Numbered from the stretch's first letter, positions 31,901 through 45,402 are shown. The stretch is 64,000 nucleotides of DNA from Elysia crispata (GCA_033675545.1 JAWDGP010006574.1:940001-1004000), one strand, 5' to 3'. Numbers and translations: made by a program. Notes: a model not told the origin generated them from the sequence alone.

Positions 31901-33493
31901 ATCCTAGGATAGAACAATAGTATGAGGATGAAGTGTATTAAAGGCAAAATGACCAAATTACATGTAGTTCCTTAGTTTGCAGGTAAGAAAATGGTTATGG
32001 TGAAAATATGTCATTTTTCTATTGTCACATGTCAAATAATGTCATTTAAGACTATCATTACACTGAAGGAAAATGTTAAAATAAGAATATTTCAGACATG
32101 TTTTGATAGGCCTTTGAACAATAAATTTTTTGTCAGTTTTTCAAGAAATCTCAATTAAGCAAGGTGCATTTTTTGTTATGATTGTTGTGTATTTTATACA
32201 AAATTTCAATTTGGGTTTGTTTGTTTTTTTGGTTTTTTTTGTTTTGTTGTGATACTATTGTTTAATGTTTACGAGCAAAAATTAAAACCCAAGCGTAAGT
32301 ATACAATTTTTAAATTTTTATCATTTTCTTGTCTTGATCATATTTTTTTTTATCTTGTCTTTTAATGACTTTGATAAGTTATTCCACATAATAATTGATA
32401 ATTATATGTATTCCTGTTTGCCAAGAGCTAAAAATAAAGTCTGCATGTTATTAAAAATGTTTTTATTATCCTAGATCTGTGTAGAAAGTTGTCAGCCAAT
32501 GGGTTAATGTGCGGCTAGACCAAAATTTTTTTTATTAAAACAGTTAAATTTACCTAAAACTAAAGCTAAATCATCAGTAAATGTAGGAATTTCAAGACCT
32601 TCAGAGGGAAATGCCCAATGGGTAAATCCGTCCTTTCATTCAATGCAATGTCATTTTCATGACTTAGCAGTAAAATGTAGAGTAGTGAAGCTTTCATAAG
32701 CTTAATAACACACAGGGATAATCACATAAACTCCAAGCCATTCTTTTAAAATTGACAATTTTTTTAATTATACAACAGAGAAACAGGACTGGTGCATTTC
32801 ATAATAATGAGGATGCTCGATATTTAATTTAAACAATACATATACAGGTAGACCTACATGTTTCACATTTTGATGAGTTTCATCTTCTGAAGTTAAAGTT
32901 AATGAACGATGGTTATGTGGAAGTGGTATAATCATGTGAAGAGCATTTAGGTGATTTGTTGCAATGTTCACTGTTTAATGGAATTATTAAATAATGAGAC
33001 AGAAACTCTTAAAAGGGGACTTAAAATCTCTCTTATTTAGGCTTTTTAAAAAATAATAGAGAGGAGTAATGATGAGACTTCCTTTGATTTTTAATGGATT
33101 TTTATTTATTTGGGCTGGTCAATTATATAAGTTTTTCTCTTTGCATATTAGAACTTTTTATATAAAATTGAAAACTAAGCCAAGGCATGTTTCAGATATG
33201 ACAAAATGATTTTTTTTTTAATCTTTCATTGAACTATGTTACTATTAGAAACAAAAATGTTATTCTTTAAGAAAATTCTTACGCCTCGTTAGTATGCATA
33301 CATATAATTTTTTTTTAGTTAACTTTCCAATCTTCAAAATAACATCGAAAATGAAAAAAAATTGAAAGTTGTTCGAACCAGATTTGAACAAAATGGAATC
33401 ACCTATCACCAGAACATTTATAAACATGCAATCTAACTTATATTCTAAAACTTAGGACAAAATTAGAAGAAAGTTAAACTGATGCATAGATTT
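28938..33493. other. Gene-free stretch downstream of the zinc-finger gene
   Basis: AT-rich. The only structure I see is a GA/GAC-rich low-complexity patch at 30866-31020 and scattered T runs. No exon, RNA gene or transposon end was recognised. Confidence 0.4.
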
Positions 33494-33850
33494 CCTCAAA
33501 GATAGTAATGTAAGGTATGCTGGATTATATAAGTGTCCCACCTGCCTCAAAGATAGTTATGTAAGGTATGCTGGGTTATATAAGTGTCCCACCTGCCTCA
33601 AAGATAGTTATGTAAGGTATGCTGGGTTATATAAGTGTCCCACCTGCCTCAAAGATAGTAATGTAAGGTATGCTGGGTTATATAAGTGTCCCACCTGCCT
33701 CAAAGATAGTTATGTAAGGTATGCTGGGTTATATAAGTGTCCCACCTGCCTCAAAGATAGTTATGTAAGGTATGCTGGGTTATATAACTGTCCCACCTGC
33801 CTCAAAGATAGTAATGTAAGGTATGCTGGGTTATATAAGTGTCCCACCTT
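33494..33850 (+). repeat. 51-bp minisatellite, 7 copies
   Basis: Seven perfectly registered 51-bp units start at 33494, 33545, 33596, 33647, 33698, 33749 and 33800. They differ at only a few sites (AGTTATG or AGTAATG; TATATAAG or TATATAAC). Each unit holds GGTTATATAAGTG, a TATA-like motif. Because 51 is a multiple of 3, one forward frame stays open throughout, from about 33483 to a TAG at about 33855, but it has no ATG. Confidence 0.97.
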
Positions 33851-35484
33851 TCACTAGTTATACGTTTCACAAAAAAATATTTGAAATTTCTGAGAAATCA
33901 AGATAACTAGTAAAATGGTAGGCAATAATATTGATTTGTATGTGCACGCATGCAAACCCAATATATAGGCCTACTCTTTATATATTTATATGAATCAATG
34001 CTATTCACATACAAACATCAACACACATAAGTTTTTGTTTTAAAACATCTCCTGTAAATCCTACAAAAAAGTGATGTTGAAAATATCCTGTTGTGTACAT
34101 CATGTGTAATTCCTCTTTCTCTACTGCTTCTCCTGCGCTTTTTCCCCTGATGTGTCCTACTTCTCTCCTGGTTATTGCCTTGGGTTTCTGCATCTATGAG
34201 TCCAGAGATCACCAGATTTGTGCACTGGTATTGAAAAATTAAACAATCTTCTTCAAAACATTCAAAACGTTGCTATGGAATCGAGTCCAAGTGCAATGAT
34301 GTGTAATTACTTGTATTCCACATATATGCACATAGCCTGTAACAGAATCAAATGGATATCATGAATTGTAAAAGGTTTCTTTCAGATCAATGATGTTGAA
34401 CAGCTCATTTCAGGTTTTCCTTCATAATCAGCTTAATCCTTTGTGCATAGGCTACTTTGTTTCTGATCTTTTTAATTTTTAATCATTAAGACATTACTGT
34501 ACAATTCATGTAATTTGAGCTTTGGACATGATTATGAATATTCATAAGACAAATGATAAAGGTGCTTTTAATTTATAACAACTTTTTTAATGTGATTTTG
34601 ATATGATATTTTCTGTTGATAACTTAAACAGTCATGAAAATTTCTTTTGCCTTTGGAAATGGAAAGAAGTCACAGATGAGTGAAGGGTCATCAAGTGTTG
34701 CAGATCGTTTGAATCTAGTGTTTAGATTGTTGCTGATCTTTTTCTTTTCGTTTTTTCCTTGCCCAGTAAGCCTTAATCTATACATGACTGAGTGAGAGCA
34801 ACTTGTTGAGAAAAAATTCCGAAAAAGGAAAATTATAAATAGGACCTACTTGTATTTTCCTGTAGGAAAGGCTGCAAGATTGTTTGAAACATTTATCTTA
34901 AATATTAAATGAAATTGTGTGATGTTTACTTTCTCAAGGAGCACAGACATAAATTTAGTTTTCATAAATTTTAATGTTCTAGTTTTTTACTCACGGTCTT
35001 TAACTTTTCGAACATTACGTCATGTAAACAAAAAAATTCGCCTTCTCAAATTAACTTACAATTTGGTACAATAGATAAGGTCCATATTAGATACTTTGCT
35101 GACCTTTGAATTATCTTGAAAACCTTCCGACATTGCTTTAACTCTGAGGTGCAATTAGTGTGAGACAATCAATGTGAAAATTTACTTATTCAGCTTACTG
35201 AAAACAATTAAAGCTGACATTTTTTTTTATCTATCTTCATGAGCGCAGTATTTAGTTGTTTTACTACAATTAGTTCAGTTTGACATAGATTTCTCCAAAA
35301 GTCTTGCTAGCTCACTCTGAAAATAACATTTTCATTCATAAATTAAATATCTCTCTTTGAATGGAAATTAAAATTGTTTCACATTTTGTTATAAAACCAG
35401 CATTGTTTACGTTTTAATTTAACATATAAGTAGGAGAAAACAACATAGACAACTTGAGATACGCTGCTGACTTGTAACTGAATT
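33851..35484. other. Gene-free AT-rich stretch
   Basis: No exon-like frame or recognisable repeat. The two overlapping open frames at 34005-34212 have no protein character I recognise. Confidence 0.35.
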
Positions 35485-36235
35485 AATTACAGAAAATGAA
35501 GAAAACGTTCATTAGACGTTGTTGAAGAAGAAAGCAGGAAGAAAGGGGTAGAATTGAACAGCAAAAAGGCAGAAGTAATGGTCGTCAGTCAAAATAATGA
35601 GTAAACATATTTCTACCAACGGGATTAAACTCAAGCAAGGGGATCAGTTAAAATATTTGGGTACTTTAACATCAAGCAATGGACGCAACATCACAGAAAT
35701 CGTATCAACAATAGTGCCAGCAAAAATGAGTTTCCAGAGAATGAAATCATAAGTGCGTAACTAGCAAATAAAGGCGTCTCCATGCAAGAAGAGGAGTCCT
35801 GGAGTGCTTTATATTGAACCCATCCTGAGGTGTGGATGCGAGGCCTGGACAATTTAAAACAGCTACAAAAGAAAGTGAAACCTGTTGAGGCAACAGAAAT
35901 CTGGTTCCAAAGGAGAATGCTACGCATCAACAAACAGAACAATTAGAAGAAGCTGACATAACAAGATCACTCATAAATAAAATTCGTAAACGCCAAGCAA
36001 TGTTTTTGGGCCATGAGATGGGAATCGAGAAACTGGAACATCTTGTTACAACTAGAATGATTTAAAAAAAAAAAAAAAACGCAGCACGGGAAAATAGTGA
36101 TAAAACTTGTTGGATGGGCTATAACAAAGAGGCTAAATGTAGGACGAGTGACCGATGCACAAAATGCGACGTGTGATCAAGATACGAGGAAGGTCATGAT
36201 CGCTACGCTAAAGAGCAGGGCATTTGATTGATTGA
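35485..36235 (+). mobile_element. Non-LTR retrotransposon (LINE) 3' relic, copy A
   Basis: Translated across several frameshifts and stops, it reads as the C-terminal half of a LINE reverse transcriptase: VEEESRKKGVELNSKKAEVM, VVSQ, then GIKLKQGDQLKYLGTLTSSN, then EPILRCGCEAWT, WFQRRMLRI and GRVTDAQ. This is the region after the catalytic motif (K.EVM, KYLG, RRMLRI) in endonuclease/RT-type elements. Many stops and a poly-A run show it is dead. The exact clade is not decidable here. Confidence 0.75.
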
Positions 36236-36240
36236 CTGAG

Positions 36241-36806
36241 GAAGCCTACGATTAATTCATTGAATTTATTATTTTAGCACAACCAAAAACGGTGAATTCT
36301 GGGCTTGTTTCAAAAAGCAAAACGAAAGGCAATTATACATGAGCTTACAAAAAAAGTTAATAAAATTCTCTAGTCTAGTGCTATCAGTTAAAAGCCTGTT
36401 GTTTCAATACATAAAAAAAAAAAATTAAAAGAGATGCAGACCAGAGTTGAATTCTGAATATAAGACTGAGACACAAAGGGATTGGTTAATTTTATCATAG
36501 CATGCGCTTGGAAAGCATTAATTTTGTCATTTAAAAATCATGAGAATCAGCGTTGTTTGCAACATTAACTTGGCATTTACAAGCAAATAATATATACCTG
36601 TTTTTTATTAAATGAAAATAGCAAAACTGCAGAATTACGAGACGGTAAAAAACCACTAGATCCGAATACTAAACAAAATGCAAAAAGAAGCGATGGAAAC
36701 TGCAAGTATTTAACTCTGCATTTACAACATTAACAAAATAATTATAATTATATAATCAAACACAACAACTACAAATTACAACAATTCGATTCAAGATAAG
36801 AGGGGG
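36241..36806. other. Gene-free stretch between LINE relic and tRNA
   Basis: AT-rich, nothing recognised. Confidence 0.3.
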
Positions 36807-36814
36807 AAAAAAAA
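36807..36814 (-). terminator. Pol III terminator of the tRNA gene
   Basis: A run of eight T on the minus strand, two bases beyond the 3' end of the tRNA. This is the standard RNA polymerase III stop. Confidence 0.8.
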
Positions 36815-36816
36815 TG

Positions 36817-36888
36817 TTCCCATGCCGGGAATCGAACCCGGGCCGCCTGGGTGAAAGCCAGGAATCCTAACCACTAGACCACATGGGA
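36817..36888 (-). tRNA. tRNA-Glu (anticodon TTC)
   Basis: 72 nt on the minus strand, folding as a full cloverleaf. The acceptor stem TCCCATG pairs with CATGGGA and the discriminator base is A. The anticodon arm CCTGG-CTTTCAC-CCAGG presents TTC, and the T arm is GGGTTCGATTCCC. The internal promoters are A-box TGGTCTAGTGG and B-box GGTTCGATTCC. CCA is not encoded, as expected for a eukaryotic nuclear gene, and there is no intron. It decodes GAA and GAG codons. Confidence 0.98.
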
Positions 36889-36941
36889 CTTGGTGTGGAG
36901 TGGAATAAAAAAATATATAACTTATATTTGTACATTTTGTG

Positions 36942-36964
36942 TTTTTTTTTTTTTTTTTTTTTTT
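36942..36964 (+). repeat. Poly(T) run (23 nt)
   Basis: An uninterrupted T homopolymer about 55 bp from the tRNA 5' end. It might be the poly(A) tail of a minus-strand retroposed copy, but the adjacent sequence is not recognisable. Confidence 0.9.
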
Positions 36965-39900
36965 AAACGAAACAGTTTACATTTTACAAAAGTAATTTTA
37001 CTCATTTAATTCAATGTTTAGCTGTATCTTACTTTATGTACGGATTACATGATTGTGGATGAAAGAGGAAATTATTGAAATGTCTCCACCCACAAAAGCG
37101 TCTCCATTATGGTCGTGCTGCTGACGATCATAAAAATATGATTTCTGTAAAACTGAGGCACAGTGTAACTGTAAGTTACTGAGGTGTGGAATCACCTGTT
37201 GGTGTAGATTACGAGGATGAGAGACTATACCAATACAATCTAATTATTTTTAACCGCTTATAATAATTCCGATCGAAACATTCTTGTATTTTTAATTTTG
37301 TTCACAGATTAAAATATTCTTAATTTGTGGTTTGTTTATGTAATTAGATAATGTGTTGCATGAAAGATAGAAAGCATAGGCTGAAACAACAGGCCTAGGC
37401 TTATACTTTAATACATGTAATACACAATTTTACCATCGTATCTAAGCAGTGCCCCGTGGGTAAGGCATACTGTTTATTTTACGATCAGTGTAGGCTATTT
37501 TGAAAGGCTTTAGATTTCGATCCAGAGTTAAAATTGTTACAAATCTTAATAAATCTATCTCATTGTTTTATATCTACATTTAGGTTAAAGCACATTGAAA
37601 ATAGACTACATTTCTGAAAACTAATAGGAACAAACTTTACGGTTTCGTTTTCTGACAGCGAAAAGATACAAGCGTAGCCTTTATTTTGTTTGTTCAGTCT
37701 ATAGGCTCAAAGAAAAACTTTTTAATAATTTTAAAATTGTGTAGTGGCAAAAGAGATGTGGATATAAAGGAAGGAGTCAGCACATAAAGGGGAAATAACA
37801 AAATAAAGCACCCCCCCCCCCCCCAAAAAAAAACAAAAAACTCAAAACATTAAGCCACAAACTTAAAACTAAAAGAGTCTGCCAATGCAACCCTGACCAA
37901 AATTACGGCTTTTCACATCTTTCATTTCTGTTCACTGCTGACCACGATCAATGAAGGTAAAAGGAAACATAACCATAACGTGTATTTTTTCATGTTACAT
38001 GAATAAATGCACATTGTTGTATTTCTTCATGCTTTATGAATTCACACGGTGCGTATTTCTTCATAATGTGTGGATGCGCTCTAGTGTAAGAATACACCTA
38101 GGTTTTGTTAAACTTCTTGAAAAGTTAGTTTATATATGTCTAATTAAACTTACACTCACTTTTGATTCTAAGATATTGGTTTGTAAGCTATAGTGGTAGC
38201 AATGTTTTAGAAATCGAAGAACAGTTAATTAAGAATGTAATATATAGAGCGCTTCTTGAATTTTTTAATTAATACCTATATCCATCAACACCTGCTTCTA
38301 TTCTCATCTCTATAGTTTTAAAATCATGCACTTTTAGTCGATATATTGCTCATTTTTTACCTTTTGCTTTTGTTGCATATGCCTACAAGTACTCATAAAC
38401 CTTCTGTATTTTCTTTCATGCCTATGTTTTTGTTTTTTCGCTTTTATTACTTTTGTCGTCTCAATCCTGGCAAAAAAAAAAAGAGTTCGGTGCAGTTTAT
38501 TTATCATAGCTTCAAGTGTACTGCTTATGGTGTCGGTTGAGAGGGTTGAAATCAAATTTCTACATGCACAGTTCGGCCAACTCTATAAACCAGTTTCATT
38601 TCAGAATAAAAATTTGCATGTGCAATTTAAAGGGGCTCGATATCCTGTATCCTTTCTTTAACATAAACGCCGACAAGTGGTTGTTTTTTTGTTTTGTTTT
38701 TTTTTACTTCCATCTGATGCATCAAGGATTTATCAAGTCATAAGCAGGCGCAAAGGCAAAGAGCATAGCAAGGTCAATGATTGAAAACTTTTCGAAAATG
38801 CCAAAACATGTCCTACTTTAAGTTGTTAAGAGTAAACTTTCTGTCTTTTTCTTTTTCCTGTTTACTTTTATTAAGAGTAAATACGAAAAAAAAATTCTTA
38901 AAATGCTTATTTCTTTTATTCAATTTAATCCATTACTGCAACAAAGTGTTGGGAGTCATGTCAAGCTTAAAACATGAGAGATAAATACAGTGCAACTCAT
39001 GGTAAATTGCAAGTAACAATAGGTCACATAAGACGGATTTTTTTCAGGGGTTTATTTTACAAATGAAATGTACTGAAAATGAAAGATAAAAATCTCCTCT
39101 TGCCCAGGTTTCACCCCTTATTTTTCAGATGTCTCATCAAATCGTGAAACTGAAAACCACATGATCTACGTCATCAGCTTTTGCCGCATCAAGAAATTCA
39201 CAGTGTATATTGATTCATGTAACATGGAAAAATAAACAGTTCCTATAATTATAGCCCCATGCGATGACCGTAACATTGTAACAAGCTTCTGTCTCACACC
39301 AACTGCACTGGACACACACAAAATGTACGGAAATCAGGCACGACCTCATAGGGTCAACGAGAAGATGAAAAGAGCCTCATAAATTACGCAAAGTTTTATT
39401 CTATTTGATATTTTGGGGAGCAAAATCGATTGCTATTGAACTATTTTTTTTTTCTCTGTTACAATTTCAATACTACCGGTAATGATGTTTTACCCCCTAG
39501 TCATGTACGGCCCTAGTCTGAATCATAAAATGGTCTATAAAATGGTCGAGCGCCTCTTACAACCTTGACTTTCAGAGAGCAAAATTGTAATACGCTTTCG
39601 TCCTGGTATATAAGATGCTGTGTGAAATCGCGCAATAAAATTTAAAAGCATTGATAAACCCGATTGACACTTAGAAAACACTCATTTCTTCTAATCCTTT
39701 AGTCCACTCAACATCAAGCTATCCTAACCGTCTTTACTCGGCCTCGGCTAGTGTGTAGTCCTTTAACGAGGCCCACAGTGAGGAACGTATAGGTCTATTT
39801 AGTTTCAGAATTTTTTTGCAAATACTGCGGATTTAAACGCACAAACATATATTGTGAGATTTCCTTATTATGGACACACATAACAATATTTGATGGGACA

Positions 39901-40445
39901 AGTATAGGCCTTTTTTTGGGTGGAAAGAAGGTGAACTGAGCGTTACGTTAAAATTATTCTAGATATAGTAGGTCAAGGACGCCGGTAAGAGAGTCACGTT
40001 TGATTTTGCCGGAGAGATTGAGACTACTTTGGCCGGGCGATACGGTTATTCAAGAAATTAACTTTCAAGAAGAATTCGCGTATTGTACTAAAAGAGGCAA
40101 GGAAATGAAAAAAAGATGTCTTGTTTGTTTGTTCGTTTTTGTTTTGTTTTTTTATACCGTGTAGGCCTACTTTAAAATAAAGAGGAAAAGATCATTAATG
40201 TACCAAATTAACAATAGGCTTACTGATGAAATTTGGTCTCTGGATTATAATTAAAAGAAAGTTAACATAAATTTTATATTTTATTTTTTATTTCTCTCTT
40301 TGAATTTTTTCCAGCCTCACAAGTACATTCATATGTAGAGAAAATAGCATTGTTATTAAAACGGAAAATCAGATATCATTGTTTTTATTATTATTCAAAC
40401 GCTGGCTGACAAGGGGATATAAAATCGAAAAATACTATCGGTGCG
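36965..40445. other. Gene-free stretch
   Basis: A C-run at 37811-37824 and a TATATAAG at about 39609 were noted. No open frame with exon character and no transposon ends were seen. Confidence 0.4.
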
Positions 40446-40462
40446 ATAATAATAATAACAAC

Positions 40463-40534
<72 letters not shown>

Positions 40535-40557
40535 AATAATAATAATAATAATAATAA
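40446..40557 (+). repeat. (AAT)n(AAC)n(AAT)n microsatellite
   Basis: AAC triplets with AAT blocks at both ends and one GAC interruption. Poly-Asn and poly-Val frames here are artefacts. Confidence 0.95.
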
Positions 40558-41547
40558 CCATAATTATAATGAAATGTGAAACGATGTGTATCCCTGGGCT
40601 GCAAAAGGAAGAAAAAAAAAAGGATGCTGGCATTTTGACTGTCCTTTCTCTGTTCTTGGTTTATTGAAACTCAGCCTCGAGATTAATGCATTGAATTTTA
40701 CATGACATTGAGCAAAACCTACAAAATGTTCAACCAGGAAATTTATAAGCCCAGTAGGAAACGTGATATAGCTTGGTGGATTCCAGCCCACATTGTGTAT
40801 TAAAGATTAACTAAACTGAAAGAAGCAGCTGAAAAAAAAAGAATAATTAGATGGTCAAAATCAAAACTTAAAAAGAATACAGTAATAAAGACTTCGATAA
40901 ACTAAACAAACCAGATCAGAAAGCTGAAAGAAATGCACAGTATAGTAAACCACTTATTTTACATATTCTATTCAATTAGTACAAACACGATTACAAAAGA
41001 TCAAAGTTCCTATAAAAATTAATGCAAATTTAATAATATCCTCCAAACATAGCATATTGATTGAAAACATTAAAAAAAAATGGCAACTCGGTTCTGAGGA
41101 CCAAGAAATCATGGATATAACCGAAAGTCGTGCAACCAATGCCTGGTTGATGATTGAACATGATTTATCCATTTGAAGATGGAAAAGAAAAAGAAATGAT
41201 TCATGTTGATGGTGATGATGATGGGGTAGAAACGAGAAAGATGAGGATGACGATGATAACGCTAACTGTGTGAATACAAGAATTGCCAGTGATGATTATT
41301 ATGTTAATGAGGATATTAATTGGGATTAGAGTTGTGATGATGATGATGATTTTTTAGCTGAGACTAACGCCCCCCCCCCCACACACACACACGCACCTCT
41401 TCCGATTCCGGAATTTGTAGTTAGTTTGGTACAAAGACACCAGCTATAATTTTATTTTTACTGGTCATTAATAAACCAGGTATTCTTCCATCAGAGGTAG
41501 GTTGCACAAGGGTTGTCATTTCATAGAACAAGAGAAAAAACACAGAA

Positions 41548-41560
41548 GGAGGGAGGGAGG

Positions 41561-41600
<40 letters not shown>
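41548..41600 (+). repeat. (GGGA)n(GA)n microsatellite
   Basis: GGGAGGGA units passing into GA dinucleotides. Confidence 0.95.
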
Positions 41601-41605
<5 letters not shown>

Positions 41606-43183
41606 GAAGGGATGGATAGAGAGAGGTAAACAGGAAAATAAAAAAATGGACAACAAAAGAGAGAGGGAGATAGAAGAGAGGTGGATGTAGATACAGGCAG
41701 ACAGAAAAATGAAGGGAACGCGTGAACAAAAAAACATATAAATCTAGTCCCTTGTCATCACTATTGTACAGTGAAGACGGTTAAAATTAGCGTCCTTAGT
41801 CAATAGCGAAAGATATTCTCGAAATTTCAAGTGTTCAGTTATTATTGAAAGTAGATTTAAAACAAAAACAAGTAAGTTGCAAAAAGGTGTAGCTAAAAGG
41901 AATACGAAAAAAAAAAAATGCGGACATTCTAGTAGGTTATTACATTCAATCGAAGTAAATTGAGAGGAATAAACATCTCAGTGCCCCACCTCCTTTCTAA
42001 TCCTTTTAATTAAGCCAGATTCTATAATGCCCCATTATAATCTAGAACGTACGATAACAATGTTGGATTAATCCAGGATCACTGACTTTATCAGTTCCAT
42101 TAAACTAGATCATCACGACACTATGATTCCCTTTTAGTTTAATTTTAGATCTCGGTGAAAATGAGTAACATCTATGACTATTGTAATGCAAACCAAACAG
42201 ACCCGCATGCGAATAGAAAGGATAGTGGAATTCCTTTTTTTCCTTTTTTTTCGAGAGACCTTTGCTGTAAAGCTTAATATTGTAGCAGTCATATGTTGTG
42301 TCTTCGCTTGGTCATTGAAGTTCAACAAATCCTTTAACCAATTCATACTATCATACTATCATATTTATTATTTTTTTCTGCAATTCAAAAAGCCTGCCCA
42401 AGTAAATTTTAATTTCATCTAGAAACTACACTGACGTAAAAAAAATCAGGGTAACTTAAAAAAGAAATCGATCTCAAGTTGTTAAGACATTAGTTGGTAT
42501 TAATCGAACTGATGTAATGGAACTTCACGATGCATCTTACTTCATTAAAAAAGCATTGACTTAAGACTGACGGAAGTTGGTTTTACGTTTATTATTTCGG
42601 CCCTTTATTGGTAGCAATTAGTTTCATATCGTGAAACATTCGCTTCGTATTTTTTCAATAATTATAGGGCAACGCCATAATTTGCCAAGTCAAAAGTAAG
42701 TTTGCAATGAAGGTCTCAGGCCTACTTCTCAATAAACTCTAGGCTAGGCATCAGAGTACTATAAAGCGCCGTTCTTTGTCTACTGGAAGCAAGGCACCCG
42801 TCAAGTAAAAGCTCTAGTCCATAGTACTCTGTTCTTTAGGCTGATCTTCTCTGACAGCTTGGCACCAACTTGGCAGTCGCATAAGTCGACGTTGACTTTC
42901 GTAGACTGGTGAGAAAAGCTGATACAGTTGCCTCGTCAGCCTGTCACTCGAACATACGATAGTATAGAACATTGTGGACACGGCCCACACTCTAATCAGT
43001 ATTTTATCAGCATCTTTACGTCCATTCGTGGTGTTACTGTCTTGATGTCACATTTTATTTTCTACTTTCCATTTCTAAAAAAAGTGTATTTTTAATAATT
43101 AATAGCCTATATGCATTTATATATATATTGTAAAAATTCTTCAGAAGCCTTCCCAGACCACCTTCCCTATCTTATTTTTTATA

Positions 43184-43186
<3 letters not shown>

Positions 43187-43253
<67 letters not shown>
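43187..43253 (+). repeat. (GA)n microsatellite
   Basis: About 33 GA dinucleotides, uninterrupted. Confidence 0.97.
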
Positions 43254-43256
<3 letters not shown>

Positions 43257-44019
43257 GAAAAGATTAAGTGCAAGATACGGTGCGTCATTCTAGCTTACAA
43301 ATAAGCGCACTTGACTGTCAGCTGTATCAGGCACTCATGAAACATGTAAGTGAGGTGCGGAAATGCAAATCAAGTTAGGGCCACAACATCCTAGTCATGA
43401 CTTGAACCAGGATAATCTTGGCCTTAAAAATCTGCTGTATGCACCAAACAATGATTCCACCTACATTGGACGAGAAAATGGTGATATCGACACCATGGAA
43501 TTACACAACTGCAGATCTTAATGCTTTGTCTAGTTTTTTGAGAGTATAATGCTAAATAAACAATGGGTAGGGATCGATAATACCTGCTACATCAGTTGGC
43601 TCCACAACTCAATAATGGTCAAGCACGTGTCCTTCAATCAGCAACGAAATATTCCCGCAAGCGACGTTTTAATGACCAGTTGCATAATATCAAGCCTTTT
43701 GTGGTGCGACAATCGAGGTCTTCATCGGATGGATTTATTGTTAATCGTTGTACTCTAACAAAAATTTGTTAGCGCAGCCTTACCAACACTACACCCACTC
43801 TTTCAAGTGGTTATTACATGACTATATTATAATGAAAATGTTCAAGTACAAGAGGAGAACATCGGTCTACTTTTAGGTTTACACCAGGATCTCAGATTAG
43901 ATGTAATAGCTCATACGAAAGAGGTAGAAATGAAACGTGTAATCAAGAAAATCTTTTTAGCATTTCATCCTATGTAAAAACAAAACAGTTTGAATTTAAA
44001 TTATCCGACAATGCAATAC

Positions 44020-44022
<3 letters not shown>

Positions 44023-44105
<83 letters not shown>

Positions 44106-44167
44106 GAAAAGCGAAGAAAAAATTGAAAAAGATAAATATTGAATGCAACAAAAAAAGAAAGAGAGAG

Positions 44168-44253
<86 letters not shown>
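44023..44253 (+). repeat. Paired (GA)n arrays around a 70-bp spacer
   Basis: Two uninterrupted GA arrays of about 81 bp each (44023-44103 and 44173-44253) flank a purine-rich spacer. All purines are on the plus strand, so the whole 230 bp is a strong polypurine tract. Confidence 0.95.
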
Positions 44254-44257
<4 letters not shown>

Positions 44258-45402
44258 CAGACAGACAGAGTGTCAGAGCAAAGATATAGATAGAAATTAT
44301 ATAGAGGCCTGAAACTCTGCCTCGGTCTACATAGTTCTTATATGCCTCGTAACTTTCAAAAGCCTGCAATGTCATAGCCTAGCCCCTACCAAGGCTGCCT
44401 TAGCACGATAGTCACCACATGATGCAGCACATTAACTTGTCAAATAAAAATCGTTATACTTTTCAATAGCTTGGATTAAACCTCCCCCACCTCCCCCCCA
44501 CCCCCTCACCTTTCTAATCTATGACATTAATTTAAAAAAATTAAACACCCCCCTCTTTGAGAGAAAATGCAACATAAAACAAAAGAAAATAAAAATTTTT
44601 TCTATCTCTTATGACGATGTAACTTCAACGTTTTTTCACTTATGCTTGAGGCCTTGCTCATCGGTTATGCTTAAGGAGTTGGGTGTAAGAAAGGTTTAAA
44701 AAAAAAAAAAAGAAAGAAAAAACCCAGGTATCTCTTGATAGAACTACGATACTATTATGCAATTTTTTTTTTTTTTAAAGAATAAAGAGACCCAGACTTA
44801 ATTTCATAACTTAATTAAGCAACAGGTGTATAGCAACAACAAAACAACATAAAACATAAGGAAATAAAGATTTTCAGTTTTGACATCTTTTTATCCATAC
44901 AATAATAGAAGGTGCGCATCACCAGTCCGTTATACAAAAAAAAAACATAACAAAAAGTGTCTCTTGAGACAATTTGACAATAGCAATTTTTTTTGTTACC
45001 ATTAAGAGACCCATTAACCTGCATGCTTTTGTTTCTTAATCTCATCATTTTTTTTTCTTTGTGACCTGAGGAACAAAAACTGAGTACTTTGTTGCAACAT
45101 GACTGTCAACAAGTGACAACAGAGTACTAACCGATGCCAGTATCATAATCGAATACGCCCACACCAAAACAGCCACTGTCCTCGTGTGTTCCTTTACTTT
45201 CCACTCTGCTTGACCCTAAAGTTCATTTTGTCCTTAGACCGAGTTGGCTTAGGTTCAAGATCTTGGTGCAGCCGGTTCGACACTCAACTGTCTGGACTTG
45301 TGGCTTGAAACCTGAAGCAGCGACTTAAAAGACTTGGTTCAAGATTCAAATTCCACAACAGGATAAAGCAGTCATCTTGCTCAACACTCTGAAACATACA
45401 AA

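Larger units (their letters stand above)
40558..45402. other. Gene-free stretch rich in purine microsatellites
   Basis: It contains the (GA)n arrays listed separately, a CCCCCCCCCC(AC)n tract near 41370-41395 and several C-rich patches (44478-44510). More GC-rich patches at 42730-43030 and 43310-43780 show no exon structure that I can recognise. The last few hundred bases are presumably the transketolase promoter and 5' UTR. Confidence 0.4.

Noticed and set aside
33483..33857. Open frame through the 51-bp repeat as a gene
   Set aside because: No start codon, no splice context, and the array itself explains the open frame.
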